64,000 nt of DNA from Alcanivorax profundi (GTDB lineage: Bacteria > Pseudomonadota > Gammaproteobacteria > Pseudomonadales > Alcanivoracaceae), in the NCBI RefSeq assembly GCF_003597125.1, contig NZ_QYYA01000001.1:1054001-1118000 (forward strand), read 5' to 3'. Numbering within the stretch: position 1 is the stretch's first letter; each line of letters begins with the position of its first letter. The translations under genes were made by a program, and so were the position numbers. The notes under the pieces are model-generated. The model saw only the letters and a program-made list of their open reading frames with translations, was not told where the DNA came from and searched no databases. Shown piece by piece: positions 1-9,901 of the stretch.

Positions 1-412
1 CCAGAGCTTCCTCCGGAGGCAAATCAACCAGCAAGACACCATCCACACCTGCGTCCGCAGCGGCACGGGCAAACGCCTCATAGCCCATCACCTCGACAGG
101 ATTCAGGTAGCCCATCAATACCACCGGGGTTTCGCTGTCTGTCTGACGGAAGGCTTTCACCATATCCAGAATGTCGCGTGTAGAGGTGTTGTGGGCCAGG
201 GCACGCTCGCAAGCCAATTGAATTACCGGACCATCTGCCATTGGATCAGAAAACGGCACGCCCAGTTCGATGATATCGGCACCCGCTTTGACCATATCGT
301 GCATCAGCGGCACGGTAACCTCTTTTTGCGGATCGCCCGCAGTGACGAAGGGAATCAGGGCCTTGCGGTTCTCACTGGCCAGACGCTCAAAACAACGTTC
401 AATACGACGCAT
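1..412 (-). CDS. trpA: Tryptophan synthase alpha chain (partial, C-terminus outside window)
   Basis: The alpha subunit of tryptophan synthase splits indole-3-glycerol phosphate into indole and glyceraldehyde 3-phosphate and channels indole to TrpB. The visible N-terminal part (about 137 residues) begins [11 protein letters not shown] and contains the family hallmarks PFVTAGDP, the acidic segment [17 protein letters not shown] with the catalytic Glu, and VLMGYLNP. The ATG at 412 has an AAGGAG ribosome site about 9 bases upstream. It lies 13 bases after the trpB stop, so trpF-trpB-trpA form one operon. The gene runs off the left edge of the window, so its end cannot be judged. Confidence 0.97.
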   Translation of the reverse strand, partial: MRRIERCFERLASENRKALIPFVTAGDPQKEVTVPLMHDMVKAGADIIELGVPFSDPMADGPVIQLACERALAHNTSTRDILDMVKAFRQTDSETPVVLMGYLNPVEVMGYEAFARAAADAGVDGVLLVDLPPEEAL

Positions 413-425
413 TAACGATAACTCC

Positions 426-1637
426 TTAAAACTCGATACCGTCAATGTCAGCGACGGTCAGGATATCCTTGTCCCCACGGCCGGACAGGTTGACCACGAT
501 GTTCTGGTCCGGGCTCATGGTAGCCGCCAGCTTCTTGGCGTAGGCCAGCGCGTGGGACGATTCCAGCGCCGGCATGATGCCCTCTACCCGGGTCAGTTCA
601 CGGAACGCCGACAAGGCTTCCTGATCATCCGCCGCCACATACTGTACCCGACCGACATCTTTCAACCAGGAGTGCTCCGGTCCGACACCAGGGTAATCCA
701 GCCCCGCAGAGACAGAATGGGTTTCAATGATCTGGCCGTTGTCATCTTCCATCAGGTAGGTGCGGTTGCCATGCAGTACGCCGGGGCGACCTGCTGACAG
801 TGGTGCCGCATGACGCCCCGTATCGATACCATCGCCCGCGGCTTCCACGCCGTACATAGCCACGCCATCATCATTGAGAAACGGGTGGAACAACCCAATC
901 GCATTGGAACCACCCCCAACACACGCCACTAGTGCGTCCGGCAACTTACCGGCCTGCTTGAGGCTCTGCTCTCGAGCTTCACGACCAATGATGCACTGAA
1001 AGTCACGGACCAACTGCGGGTAAGGATGGGGTCCCGCCACCGTACCGATAATGTAAAAGGTATCATCCACATTGGTGACCCAATCACGCATGGCTTCATT
1101 CATGGCGTCTTTCAGGGTTTTGGAGCCTGACGTTACAGGAATGACTTCCGCACCGAGCAATTTCATGCGGTACACGTTGAGCTTCTGACGCTGAACATCC
1201 TCTGCCCCCATGTACACCTGGCACTTGAGGCCAAGGCGTGCGGCAACCGTAGCGGTAGCAACACCGTGCTGCCCTGCCCCGGTCTCGGCGATTACCCGCG
1301 GTTTCCCCATATGTTTGGCCAACAGTGCCTGGCCGATGGTGTTGTTTACCTTGTGAGCGCCAGTGTGGTTCAGGTCTTCACGCTTGAGCCAGATGTTTGC
1401 GCCACCCACTTGCTTTGACCATCGCTCTGCCAGGTACAACGGAGACGGACGGCCCACGTAATGGGCCAGGTCATAGTCGAAATCCGCACGGAATTGCGGA
1501 TCATCCTTGAGACGCTCATACATGGCCTTCAGTTCGTCCAGAGCCCCCATCAGGGTCTCGGAGACAAAGCAGCCGCCATAGGGACCGAAATGGCCACTTG
1601 CGTCAGGAAAAGCAGAAAAATCAGGGCGTTCAGACAC
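426..1637 (-). CDS. trpB: Tryptophan synthase beta chain
   Basis: This PLP enzyme condenses indole with L-serine to give tryptophan in the cytoplasm, as the partner of TrpA. The 403-residue length is normal. The PLP lysine lies in the segment [13 protein letters not shown], the ammonium/indole tunnel segment [10 protein letters not shown] follows, and the glycine-rich phosphate loop is [10 protein letters not shown]. The start is a GTG at 1637, preceded by AGGAG six bases upstream. It overlaps the last eight bases of trpF, which indicates translational coupling. No leader peptide or attenuator was seen upstream of trpF, so regulation within this window is unknown. Confidence 0.98.
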   Translation of the reverse strand: MSERPDFSAFPDASGHFGPYGGCFVSETLMGALDELKAMYERLKDDPQFRADFDYDLAHYVGRPSPLYLAERWSKQVGGANIWLKREDLNHTGAHKVNNTIGQALLAKHMGKPRVIAETGAGQHGVATATVAARLGLKCQVYMGAEDVQRQKLNVYRMKLLGAEVIPVTSGSKTLKDAMNEAMRDWVTNVDDTFYIIGTVAGPHPYPQLVRDFQCIIGREAREQSLKQAGKLPDALVACVGGGSNAIGLFHPFLNDDGVAMYGVEAAGDGIDTGRHAAPLSAGRPGVLHGNRTYLMEDDNGQIIETHSVSAGLDYPGVGPEHSWLKDVGRVQYVAADDQEALSAFRELTRVEGIMPALESSHALAYAKKLAATMSPDQNIVVNLSGRGDKDILTVADIDGIEF

Positions 1638-2286
1638 CAGCTACTCCTCGTGTTTTGACACTATTGATAAAGGCTCTGACAGCAGCGGCATCCTTGATGC
1701 CGCCCTGGCGTCGACCCTGAACCGTCAACAGTTCAACGCCGCCGCTTACATCCACAGCCCAGGGCCGCACCTGTGTCACGGCGTCGGCCACGTTGCCCGG
1801 GTGCAAGCCACCAGCCAGCACCAAAGGCAGGGACAAATTGCCGGGCAATCTGTCCCAGTTAAAGGTTTCCCCGGTTCCTCCCGGTACACCTGCGACATAA
1901 CTGTCCACCAGCAGACCAGCGGCCTTATGGTATTGGGCGGCACAGGCATGGAGATCCACATCATCCTTCATGCGAACCGCCTTGATCCACGGCCGCGCGA
2001 ACTGGCTACAATATGCAGGCGTCTCATCACCGTGAAACTGGAGTAAATCCAGTGGGACAGTGCTCAGCACATCCTGCACCTGTCGCTCAGGGGCATTCAC
2101 AAACAGGCCCACCGTGGTCACGAACGGCGGCAAGGCAGCACAGATAGCCGCAGCGCGCGTCACTGACACATAACGCGGGCTGGGCTCATAAAATACCAGA
2201 CCGATAGCGTCCGCCCCTGCTCTCGCAGCAGCAAGGGCGTCTTCAATTCGGGTAATACCGCAAATTTTGACCCGGGGAATGGTCAT
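1630..2286 (-). CDS. trpF: Phosphoribosylanthranilate isomerase
   Basis: This beta/alpha-barrel enzyme isomerises N-(5-phosphoribosyl)anthranilate to CdRP in tryptophan synthesis. The protein (218 residues) opens with [13 protein letters not shown], which holds the catalytic Cys, and carries the general-acid region [34 protein letters not shown] and the phosphate-binding AVDVSGGVE near the C-terminus. A GGAG ribosome site precedes the ATG at 2286. Its 3' end overlaps trpB by eight bases. The gene upstream, truA, ends only about 50 bases away, so trpF may be read from a truA-proximal promoter as in pseudomonads. Confidence 0.97.
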   Translation of the reverse strand: MTIPRVKICGITRIEDALAAARAGADAIGLVFYEPSPRYVSVTRAAAICAALPPFVTTVGLFVNAPERQVQDVLSTVPLDLLQFHGDETPAYCSQFARPWIKAVRMKDDVDLHACAAQYHKAAGLLVDSYVAGVPGGTGETFNWDRLPGNLSLPLVLAGGLHPGNVADAVTQVRPWAVDVSGGVELLTVQGRRQGGIKDAAAVRAFINSVKTRGVAGV

Positions 2287-2335
2287 GGGTGCTCCAGTTT
2301 AACAGATGGCGGAGAATCCGGGGGGCTATTATGCC

Positions 2336-3142
2336 TCAAGACTCACCCAGTTGGTGAGGCAGCCATAGCGGGCCCAGCGGCTCCTTGGGCAGTGCGAATT
2401 CCGGCGGGTATTCGATATCCACCAGATATAGCCCATAAGGCGGTGCAGTGGCAGCCCCGAGCCGCCGATCATGGGCATCGAGTACCTCTGCTGCCCAGGC
2501 CGGGGCCTGCTTGCCCGCTCCCACGGTCATCAGCACACCGGATATATTACGCACCATGTGCATCAAGAACGCGTTAGCGTGAGCTTCAAGAATCAATACT
2601 TTGCCGTGCTCGTACAGCCTCAGGCTGTGCAGTGTCTTGACTGGCGATTTCGCCTGACAGTGAACGCTGCGGTAGGACGTAAAATCGTGAGTCCCTTCCA
2701 GAAGGCATGCCGCTTCGCGCATGCGCTGTACGTCCAAAGGCCGGTGATTCCAGGTCACCTGATTGCGATACAGAGCGGGAGGTCGACCATTGTTGTAAAT
2801 CACGTAACGGTAGCGACGACTGACCGCAGAAAAGCGGGCGTGAAACTGGTCGCTGACTGATGTCGCCCAGCGCACCGAGACATCATAAGGAAGATTCGTG
2901 TTCACCCCCATGATCCAGCTTTTCATGTCTCGCGGGGCATCCGAGTCAAAGTGCACGACTTGCCCTGTGCCATGCACACCGGCGTCAGTGCGCCCGGCAC
3001 AGACCACAGCAACCGGATGATTGGCCACTTTTGAGATCGCCTTTTCAAGGCATTCTTGCACCGTGCGCACACCGGCTTGCTGGGTCTGCCAACCCCGAAA
3101 ATCGGTTCCGTCGTACTCGATACCCAGCGCGATACGGGCCAT
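2336..3142 (-). CDS. truA: tRNA pseudouridine(38-40) synthase
   Basis: TruA converts U38, U39 and U40 of the tRNA anticodon arm to pseudouridine. The 268-residue protein shows the start IALGIEYDGTDFRGWQ, the catalytic Asp in CAGRTDAGVHGTGQVVHF, the tRNA-contacting segment FHARFSAVSRRYRYVIYN, and FLMHMVRNISGVLMTVGAGK near the C-terminus. It sits between a terminator (3188-3227) that ends fimV transcription and trpF, so it probably starts a truA-trpFBA unit. The fimV-truA-trpF order matches Pseudomonas. Confidence 0.97.
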   Translation of the reverse strand: MARIALGIEYDGTDFRGWQTQQAGVRTVQECLEKAISKVANHPVAVVCAGRTDAGVHGTGQVVHFDSDAPRDMKSWIMGVNTNLPYDVSVRWATSVSDQFHARFSAVSRRYRYVIYNNGRPPALYRNQVTWNHRPLDVQRMREAACLLEGTHDFTSYRSVHCQAKSPVKTLHSLRLYEHGKVLILEAHANAFLMHMVRNISGVLMTVGAGKQAPAWAAEVLDAHDRRLGAATAPPYGLYLVDIEYPPEFALPKEPLGPLWLPHQLGES

Positions 3143-3187
3143 GACTCTCTCTATTCGGTATGATCAGTGATCAACACCACGGACCAA

Positions 3188-3227
3188 AACAAAGGGGGCG
3201 ATACCTTAAGGCATCGCCCCCTTTTTT
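3188..3227 (-). terminator. Rho-independent terminator after fimV
   Basis: A 12-base-pair perfect stem (AAAGGGGGCGAT at 3191-3202 against its complement at 3213-3224) with a 10-base loop lies between the fimV stop and the truA start. Read on the minus strand it is followed by TTTGTTTT, so it can end fimV mRNA and separate it from truA. Confidence 0.85.
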
Positions 3228-3246
3228 CCCAGCCGGGTCGTGAAGA

Positions 3247-6200
3247 TTAACCGACCTGGGACATCAACTCACGGGCTTCCGCCTGTTGCTGATCATTTCC
3301 CTCGGCAATCACTTCGTTAAGGATGTCCTTGGCACCCTCAGAGTCTCCCATGTCGATGTAGGCCTTGGCCAGATCGAGCTTGGTAGCGTTCTCGTCAGTC
3401 TCACCCAGAAAATCGAAGTCATCTTCGTCACTGAGCATGTCATCGTCGCTGCCCGCAACATCTGCAGCCGGCGCTTCAGCAACCGGTTCCGGCGCATTGA
3501 CAGGAACTTCAGGCTCAGCCTCGAAAGACACTTCGTCCAGAGAGGACGCATCATCCAGATCCACATCCAGCGTGTCCGTGGGTGCATTTTCGCCCGACTC
3601 GATGTTAAGCACGTCATCACTGTCGTCGGCTACCAGGTCTTCGAGGGACAGTTCGTCCTCGTCTGTGGCAAGCCCGGCCACCTCAGCGGCAGGCGATTCC
3701 AGCTCGGCAGCGTCAAAATCCAGAGCGGTAATATCGTCCAGGTCCACTGATGCGTCTGCGTCCAGCGCTTTCTCGGCTTCGTCCAGTTCCAGGTCCAGAT
3801 CGGCAAGGGTGTCTTCTTGCTCAACCTTGCTGTCACCAGCGTCATCGCCATCCAGCTCCAGGTCATCCAGAGACAGGTCCAGCTCTTCGTCTTTGGCTGG
3901 CTCTTCGCTCACTTCAGTGAACTCGCTGCTCATGTCATCGAGAGACAGGTCACCATACTGGGTGTCATCATCACCCTCAAAAGAGGCACTGCCCACATCA
4001 TCCAGATCCAGCAGCGGAGAGGCTGACAGTGACTGCTTGTCAGCCTCACTGAGTTCAGGCTGCGAGGGCTGTTCCGCTTCTGGCTCATCCAACGTCAGGG
4101 TAAAGTCATCACCAGCATTTTCAGTGGCTTCATCCAGAATCAGAGTCTGGTCATCACTGCCAGCAGCGCTGTCATCCAGCTCGAAGTCAAAGTCAGCCAG
4201 CTCATCCTCTGCTGCGGCAACCTCAGCCTTGTTCTGTTCAGGCTCCATGGTGGGGACCTCATCGGTGTCCGCTTCCATGGTGGGAATTTCCGGCTCGTCC
4301 AGATCTGAGGACAGCCCCATTTCCAGGTCATCCAGAGACAACTCTTCCTCCGTGTCCGCTGCCACGGCAGACACGTCACCTCCCAGACGGCTAATGGCGG
4401 CATCTACATCACCAGACACACCACTAAAGGCGGTAGCCTGCTGCTGGAAGCCGGCCTCGTCATTCATTTCCTTGAGCAATTCCAGCAGGCGGATTTTCAG
4501 GTCATCGCGCTGGGGGTGCTTGTTGATCTCGTTACGCAGGAAGTCGACGGCTTGCGGGTAGCGACCATAAGCAACATAGACGTCGACGTCTTCCATCGGA
4601 TCCTGGCTTCCGGCAGCGGCAGCTAGAGCCTCGTCCGCGTCGTCAGCTTCAACCGCTGTCTCAGCAGCAGGTGAACCTGGCTCATCATCCAGCTGCAGAC
4701 CGAATTCATCCTGATCTTCGTTGCTGTCGGCTTCATCGAAGAACGCGGTTTCGTCCTCTTCTTTCTTCTTGCCTCTCAGCAACAAGAAGATGACCGCCAA
4801 CACTGCAACCAATCCCAGTGCGATATAAATCAGGTTGTCCATCAGCAGGTCGACAATACCGGACTGGGCTGCAACAGGCGGCTTAGCAGGTGCGGCTGGC
4901 TTGGGCTTAACCACCTCGGGCGCCTTGGTGACAGCAGGCTCACTGGCGGACTGCTGCCCTGCCGTCTTATCACTGTCCTGGGTTTTTTCCTGCGCCTCAG
5001 CCACCGCCTCAGTTGAAGACACGGCGTCTTCAGCGTCGCCAGCATCCTCTGTCATCTCTTCACCCAGATCATCGGCGCCGGAAGATGCGGCAGCCTCGTC
5101 GCTCTCGGCCTCAGGCTCGGAGGCAACCTCTTCTGGTTCTTCAACAGCCTCAGCTGTCTGAGCCGGCTCTGTCAGCAGCGGATCATCATCGCCACTCTCG
5201 ATACCCTGGGCTTCTCGCAGCTTGCGAAGCTCTTCCTGAAGCTGGGAAATCTGGTCGTTACGCAGCTTCAGAAGTTGTTCACTCGTGGTGTTCTGTTCCT
5301 GAAGGTCATTCAATCGGGACTTCAATTCGGCATTTTCGCGATCCAGCTGATCGAGAGTCTCATCGCGGATAGCCAGCTCATTTTCCAACACCGCTGTATT
5401 GGCATTACCCTGCTCAGAGGAACCTGTGCTGTCGCCGTCACCCACGCCTGCAGCAGATTCCGGGGCGACCAGTTTCACCTGCCCTTTTTGGGGCCCATCG
5501 GTACTGTCGTCAGCATCAGCAACCTGTCGACTACCATCAAGCTGAGCCCGCTGTTGGGGAACCTGCACACCACGCTCTTCAAGCATATCGCGCCATTTGC
5601 GGTTCTGGTCAGCCACTTCTGCCAAGGCAGAGCGAGTGGAAATGTTACGTACTTCCTGTTCGCTGGGAATCCGCAGCACGGTCCCCTCACGTACCAGGTT
5701 AACGTTGTTATTAATGAAGGCATCAGGATTCATTTCCTGAATGGCCACCAGCATTTGCTGGACAGACACACTGTTGGCAGGACGATTATTCAGCGCAATC
5801 TGCCACATGGTGTCAGAAGACTTGACCGTATAGGTCTTACGCGGGCCGCTGGCGGCCGGCGGGGAAGTCGGAGACAAGGCCACCGGAGCGCTGGCGGGTG
5901 CAGGGGCACGGCTAGCCGGTGCCGGTGCCGGTGCCGGGCTAGGCGCCGGGGTACGACTTACAGGCTGCGGAGCACGTGTAATCACCGGCGCAGTAGTGGT
6001 CGTGGTTTCCGCGAAGCTGGGCGGGTCCAGCAGCACGGTGTATTCACGCATCAAACGACCGGTAGGCCAGAGGAATTCGACCAGAAAGTTCAAATAGGGT
6101 TCGCGAACCGGCTGATCCGTAGTGATATGCAGAACAGCCTTATCCTTGCTGGTCACTTCTACTGCGAATTCGAGCCGGTTGAGGAAATAGGTTCGGTCGA

Positions 6201-6408
6201 CCCCGGCAGCATCGAACTCTGTCTGGGGTGCCAGATTGACCAGAATTTCCTCAGCCGTCAGATCACCCACCTCATGGAGAGACACTTCCATGTCCAGTGG
6301 CTGATTCAGGTAGGAATTCAGTTCGTATTCCCCAACCCCTAATGCTGCCGCGATACCCGGCGTCATGAGCGCCAGTGCGGTGAAGCCTAACCCAAGTTTT
6401 CGAAGCAT
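3247..6408 (-). CDS. fimV: FimV/HubP-type polar hub protein with LysM domain
   Basis: FimV-type proteins sit at the cell pole and are needed for type IV pilus assembly, twitching and polar placement of other factors. Seen in the 1053 residues: a signal peptide (1-21), the FimV N-terminal beta domain, a Pro/Ala-rich linker (about 130-185), a LysM peptidoglycan-binding domain (about 190-250, starting KTYTVKSSDTMWQIA), a coiled coil (about 340-400), and one membrane segment with a GKKKEED stop-transfer (about 525-550). A very long Asp/Glu-rich cytoplasmic region follows, and then the conserved C-terminal FimV helix pair (ATKLDLAKAYIDMGD...). A GGG-type ribosome site precedes the ATG at 6408. The acidic repeats make length variation between strains likely. 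Confidence 0.95.
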   Translation of the reverse strand: MLRKLGLGFTALALMTPGIAAALGVGEYELNSYLNQPLDMEVSLHEVGDLTAEEILVNLAPQTEFDAAGVDRTYFLNRLEFAVEVTSKDKAVLHITTDQPVREPYLNFLVEFLWPTGRLMREYTVLLDPPSFAETTTTTAPVITRAPQPVSRTPAPSPAPAPAPASRAPAPASAPVALSPTSPPAASGPRKTYTVKSSDTMWQIALNNRPANSVSVQQMLVAIQEMNPDAFINNNVNLVREGTVLRIPSEQEVRNISTRSALAEVADQNRKWRDMLEERGVQVPQQRAQLDGSRQVADADDSTDGPQKGQVKLVAPESAAGVGDGDSTGSSEQGNANTAVLENELAIRDETLDQLDRENAELKSRLNDLQEQNTTSEQLLKLRNDQISQLQEELRKLREAQGIESGDDDPLLTEPAQTAEAVEEPEEVASEPEAESDEAAASSGADDLGEEMTEDAGDAEDAVSSTEAVAEAQEKTQDSDKTAGQQSASEPAVTKAPEVVKPKPAAPAKPPVAAQSGIVDLLMDNLIYIALGLVAVLAVIFLLLRGKKKEEDETAFFDEADSNEDQDEFGLQLDDEPGSPAAETAVEADDADEALAAAAGSQDPMEDVDVYVAYGRYPQAVDFLRNEINKHPQRDDLKIRLLELLKEMNDEAGFQQQATAFSGVSGDVDAAISRLGGDVSAVAADTEEELSLDDLEMGLSSDLDEPEIPTMEADTDEVPTMEPEQNKAEVAAAEDELADFDFELDDSAAGSDDQTLILDEATENAGDDFTLTLDEPEAEQPSQPELSEADKQSLSASPLLDLDDVGSASFEGDDDTQYGDLSLDDMSSEFTEVSEEPAKDEELDLSLDDLELDGDDAGDSKVEQEDTLADLDLELDEAEKALDADASVDLDDITALDFDAAELESPAAEVAGLATDEDELSLEDLVADDSDDVLNIESGENAPTDTLDVDLDDASSLDEVSFEAEPEVPVNAPEPVAEAPAADVAGSDDDMLSDEDDFDFLGETDENATKLDLAKAYIDMGDSEGAKDILNEVIAEGNDQQQAEARELMSQVG

Positions 6409-6572
6409 GGTCGAACCCTTTATTTATTATGTTTCCCGCGCTCAGCCCGATCCCGCAGGCGCTACCGGACGTACCCGAGGCGGCAAGCAGTCCTATGACA
6501 CTGTTCACACATTCTGCCCCAGCTTGAGGTCAAAACCTAGAAACCGCGTCACATAATGTCAGTAAGTATCCA

Positions 6573-7589
6573 TTACAGATAGTCTTTTATCAACTTCTCG
6601 ACTACCTCTACCGCATTCAGGGCTGCCCCCCAGCGAACATTGTCAGCGACCGTAAAATAGCTCAGGTAACCAGAAGCTTCCATATCTTCACGTACACGGG
6701 AGATACGCATGCAGGGCTCCCCTTCCGCTGACGCCACCGGCGATAGAGTCTGGGCATCCTCTGAGTCGCCGGCTTCCAGCCCTTCCTGACTTTCCCAAAG
6801 AGCCAGAGCCTGGCCGGCAGAGACGCCCTGAATGCTACGCACCGTCACACTTTGCGCGTGGCCATAAAAAGCGGGGACACGCACCACCGTAGCGGTCACC
6901 GCACCCACTCGCTCTCCCAGAATCCTGCGCGTTTCCAGCATCAACTTCAGCTCTTCGCTGGTATAGCCGTTTTCCTGAAGCTGGCCACTGACAGGCAGTA
7001 CGTTAAACGCAATCTGCGCCTGGGCGGCTTCACTGGGGGCCAAACCATTAAGCAACCGAACACTCTGCTGGGCCAACTGATCTACACCTGCCTTACCGGT
7101 AGCCGATGCAGCCTGAAGCTGGGTAACCGTCACATCGGCGATCGGGCCCAGTTCCAGCAAGGGAATCAGCGATCGGGTCAGCTGCACTGTCGCCGCATCC
7201 GCACAGGCCACCAGATTCCGCTCCCGAGCCCCGGCCAGCAGCTCATCGTTAACCCCGGACACCAGCAACGGCACATCGGGCTCATAACGATAGGCGGGTG
7301 AGAGATCCACCACCACCGCGCCACTGTCGGCAGCCTTTTCAGCCAACGCCTGGCTCACTGCCGCACCTGCCGCAAAAATCGCGACTTCTACCTGAGTGAA
7401 ATCGAACGACTCGGCAAGCCCCACCGTCAGGTTCTTGCCCCCGAAGGCGACCTTCGCCCCCGCACCATTTTCTGACGCCAAAACAAAAAGCTCGCCGACC
7501 GGAAATTTCCGGTCGGCGAGCAGTTTGACAATGGCCTCTCCGACCAGGCCGGTGGCACCGACGATGGCCAGGTTTACAGACCTATCCAT
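6573..7589 (-). CDS. usg: USG-1-type aspartate-semialdehyde dehydrogenase homologue, active-site Cys missing
   Basis: A paralogue of Asd found just downstream of asd in many gammaproteobacteria; its function is not established. The 338 residues keep the NADP-binding start LAIVGATGLVGEAIVKLL and the overall two-domain fold. The catalytic loop, which reads about NPNCST in true enzymes, is CADAAT here (near residue 130), so the nucleophilic Cys is an Ala. That makes dehydrogenase activity unlikely. It follows asd by 12 bases on the same strand, so it is probably cotranscribed. The 164 bases between it and fimV show no clear terminator. Confidence 0.88.
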   Translation of the reverse strand: MDRSVNLAIVGATGLVGEAIVKLLADRKFPVGELFVLASENGAGAKVAFGGKNLTVGLAESFDFTQVEVAIFAAGAAVSQALAEKAADSGAVVVDLSPAYRYEPDVPLLVSGVNDELLAGARERNLVACADAATVQLTRSLIPLLELGPIADVTVTQLQAASATGKAGVDQLAQQSVRLLNGLAPSEAAQAQIAFNVLPVSGQLQENGYTSEELKLMLETRRILGERVGAVTATVVRVPAFYGHAQSVTVRSIQGVSAGQALALWESQEGLEAGDSEDAQTLSPVASAEGEPCMRISRVREDMEASGYLSYFTVADNVRWGAALNAVEVVEKLIKDYL

Positions 7590-7601
7590 TGTGTTACTTC
7601 C

Positions 7602-8714
7602 TTAACGCTCCATCAGGATACGCAGCATGCGACGCAGAGGCTCGGCAGCCCCCCACAACAGCTGGTCACCGACGGTAAAGGCATTGAGAAAATCGTTGCC
7701 CATGTTGAGTTTACGCAGACGGCCAACAGGAATCCCCAGTGTCCCGGTTACCGCTGTCGGCGTCAGGTCACGCAGAGTCTCTTCCTTGTTGTTGGGCACA
7801 ACTTTCACCCAATCATTGGAGCGTGCAATGATGTCGTTAACTTCATCCAGAGGCACATCCCGAGTCAGCTTCACGGTCAACGCCTGGGCATGACAACGCA
7901 TGGCGCCGATACGAACGCAGGTGCCATCCAGAGCAATAGGATTAGCAGAACGACCAAGAATCTTGTTGGTCTCTGCCTGGGCCTTCCACTCTTCCTTGCT
8001 CTGCCCGTTTTCCATTTCCTTGTCGATCCAGGGCAACAGGGAGCCGGCAAGAGCATGCCCAAAATGGGTTGCAGGCAAGTCATTGCTGCGCATGGTGGCC
8101 GCCACCTGGCGATCAATATCCAGAATCGCGCTGGCAGGATCCGCCAGACGATCTGACACATCTCCGTGGATCTTGCCCATCTGTGCGATCAGCTCACGCA
8201 TGTTCTGGGCACCGGCGCCAGATGCCGCCTGATACGTCTGGGAACTGGCCCACTCCACCAGCCCCTCATTGAACAGGCCACCCAGCGCCATCAGCATCAG
8301 GCTGACGGTGCAGTTACCACCCACATAGTCCTTAACACCGTTATCCAGCGCCTGATCAATCACGCTGCGGTTAACCGGATCCAGCACAATTACGCTGTTG
8401 TCCGCCATCCGCAAAGCGGAGGCAGCATCAATCCAGTAGCCCTTCCAACCTGCTTCGCGCAGCCTTGGATACACGTCATTGGTGTAATCACCACCCTGAC
8501 AGGTCACGATCACATCGAGACCTTTGAGTTCATCAATGCTCTTGGCATCGCCCAACGCAGGAATGTCCTTACCCACATCCGGGCCAGCCTGTCCGACCTG
8601 GGAGGTCGAGAAAAAGACCGGTTCGATATCTGCAAAATCATTTTCGGCAATCATGCGCTCCATCAATACGGAACCCACCATGCCACGCCAGCCGACAAAA
8701 CCGACTTTCTTCAT
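7602..8714 (-). CDS. asd: Aspartate-semialdehyde dehydrogenase
   Basis: Asd reduces aspartyl phosphate to aspartate semialdehyde, the branch point for lysine/diaminopimelate, threonine and methionine. The 370-residue protein starts [18 protein letters not shown] (NADP loop). The catalytic Cys is residue 135 in [17 protein letters not shown], the same number as in E. coli. The His-containing segment [15 protein letters not shown] is also present. The reading frame is open 21 codons further upstream, but the ATG at 8714 has AGGAG about 11 bases before it and fits the family start. leuB lies upstream and usg downstream on the same strand. Confidence 0.97.
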   Translation of the reverse strand: MKKVGFVGWRGMVGSVLMERMIAENDFADIEPVFFSTSQVGQAGPDVGKDIPALGDAKSIDELKGLDVIVTCQGGDYTNDVYPRLREAGWKGYWIDAASALRMADNSVIVLDPVNRSVIDQALDNGVKDYVGGNCTVSLMLMALGGLFNEGLVEWASSQTYQAASGAGAQNMRELIAQMGKIHGDVSDRLADPASAILDIDRQVAATMRSNDLPATHFGHALAGSLLPWIDKEMENGQSKEEWKAQAETNKILGRSANPIALDGTCVRIGAMRCHAQALTVKLTRDVPLDEVNDIIARSNDWVKVVPNNKEETLRDLTPTAVTGTLGIPVGRLRKLNMGNDFLNAFTVGDQLLWGAAEPLRRMLRILMER

Positions 8715-8782
8715 TGGAAACTTGTCTCCTGAAAGGTTTGCCCTTTCTTTAAATGAATAAACAGGTTTCAGCCTCACGGCTG

Positions 8783-9859
8783 TTACGCGCTGGCCAGAGC
8801 CTCGGCCACGGCGCTACCCATTTCTTCGGTGCTCACTTTGCGAGTGCCATCCGTGTAGATGTCCGCTGTACGCAGTCCTTTATCCAGGACCGATTCCACT
8901 GCCGCTTCGATGGCATCAGCCACATCACCGCGCTCCAGGCTGTAACGCAACAGCATGGCAAGCGACATAATGGTCGCCAGCGGGTTGGCAATGCCCTGGC
9001 CGGCAATATCCGGTGCCGAGCCATGACAGGGTTCATACAGACCCTTGCGGTTTTCATCCAGGGACGCAGAGGGCAACATTCCAATGGAGCCGGTGAGCAT
9101 GGCGGCTTCATCAGAGAGAATGTCACCAAACAAGTTGCCGGTGACAATCACATCAAACTGTTTCGGCGCACGCACCAACTGCATGGCCGCGTTGTCCACA
9201 TACATGTGCGACAACTCGATTTCGGGATAATTCTTGGCTTCTTCCGTGACCACTTCTTTCCATAGCTCGGTCACTTCCAACACGTTGGCCTTGTCGACCG
9301 ACAGCACACGCTTGTCGCGCTTCATGGCCAGCTCGAAAGCCACTTTGGCGATACGGCGCATCTCGGATTCGGAGTACACGTAGGTATTGAAACCCACACG
9401 CTCGCCATTCTCTTCCTTGATGCCGCGGGGCTGACCGAAATAGATACCGCCGGTCAACTCTCGCACAATCAGGATATCCAGGCCGGAAACCACTTCCGGT
9501 TTCAGGCTTGAGGCATCCGCCAGCTGCGGAAACAGAATCGCCGGGCGCAGGTTGGCAAATAACCCCAACGAAGAACGCAGACGCAGCAGGCCGCGCTCCG
9601 GACGCTTGTCCCGCTCAATCGCATCCCACTTGGGGCCACCAATAGAACCAAACAGAATCGCATCCGCGGCACGCGCCTTGGCCAGAGTACCTTCCGGCAG
9701 CGGGTCACCTTCAGCATCCACTGCCGCGCCGCCCACCAGAGCCTCATCCAACTCGATATTGAGGCCGAATTTTTCGGTTGCAACGTTCAGCACCTTTACC
9801 GCTTCATTAACGATTTCCGGGCCGATTCCGTCACCGGGCAACACCAGTACCTTGCTCAT
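8783..9859 (-). CDS. leuB: 3-Isopropylmalate dehydrogenase
   Basis: LeuB oxidises and decarboxylates 3-isopropylmalate to 2-oxoisocaproate with NAD in leucine synthesis. The 358 residues show [12 protein letters not shown] at the N-terminus, [17 protein letters not shown], the substrate-binding [14 protein letters not shown], the [13 protein letters not shown] segment and [25 protein letters not shown], followed by [18 protein letters not shown]. An AGGA ribosome site precedes the ATG at 9859. In the leuC-leuD-leuB order a small lipoprotein gene is inserted between leuD and leuB. Confidence 0.98.
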   Translation of the reverse strand: MSKVLVLPGDGIGPEIVNEAVKVLNVATEKFGLNIELDEALVGGAAVDAEGDPLPEGTLAKARAADAILFGSIGGPKWDAIERDKRPERGLLRLRSSLGLFANLRPAILFPQLADASSLKPEVVSGLDILIVRELTGGIYFGQPRGIKEENGERVGFNTYVYSESEMRRIAKVAFELAMKRDKRVLSVDKANVLEVTELWKEVVTEEAKNYPEIELSHMYVDNAAMQLVRAPKQFDVIVTGNLFGDILSDEAAMLTGSIGMLPSASLDENRKGLYEPCHGSAPDIAGQGIANPLATIMSLAMLLRYSLERGDVADAIEAAVESVLDKGLRTADIYTDGTRKVSTEEMGSAVAEALASA

Positions 9860-9901
9860 TCACTGCTTCCTGTTTCTACTGCTCTGCCCTTACAGGCATG
9901 A

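Noticed and set aside
270-797. Plus-strand open frame over trpA/trpB
   Set aside because: It lies antisense to clear trp genes, has no recognisable product and only reflects the GC pattern of the opposite strand.
3365-4561. Long plus-strand Ser/Arg-rich frame within fimV
   Set aside because: Antisense of the Asp/Glu-rich fimV region; such low-complexity shadows are expected.
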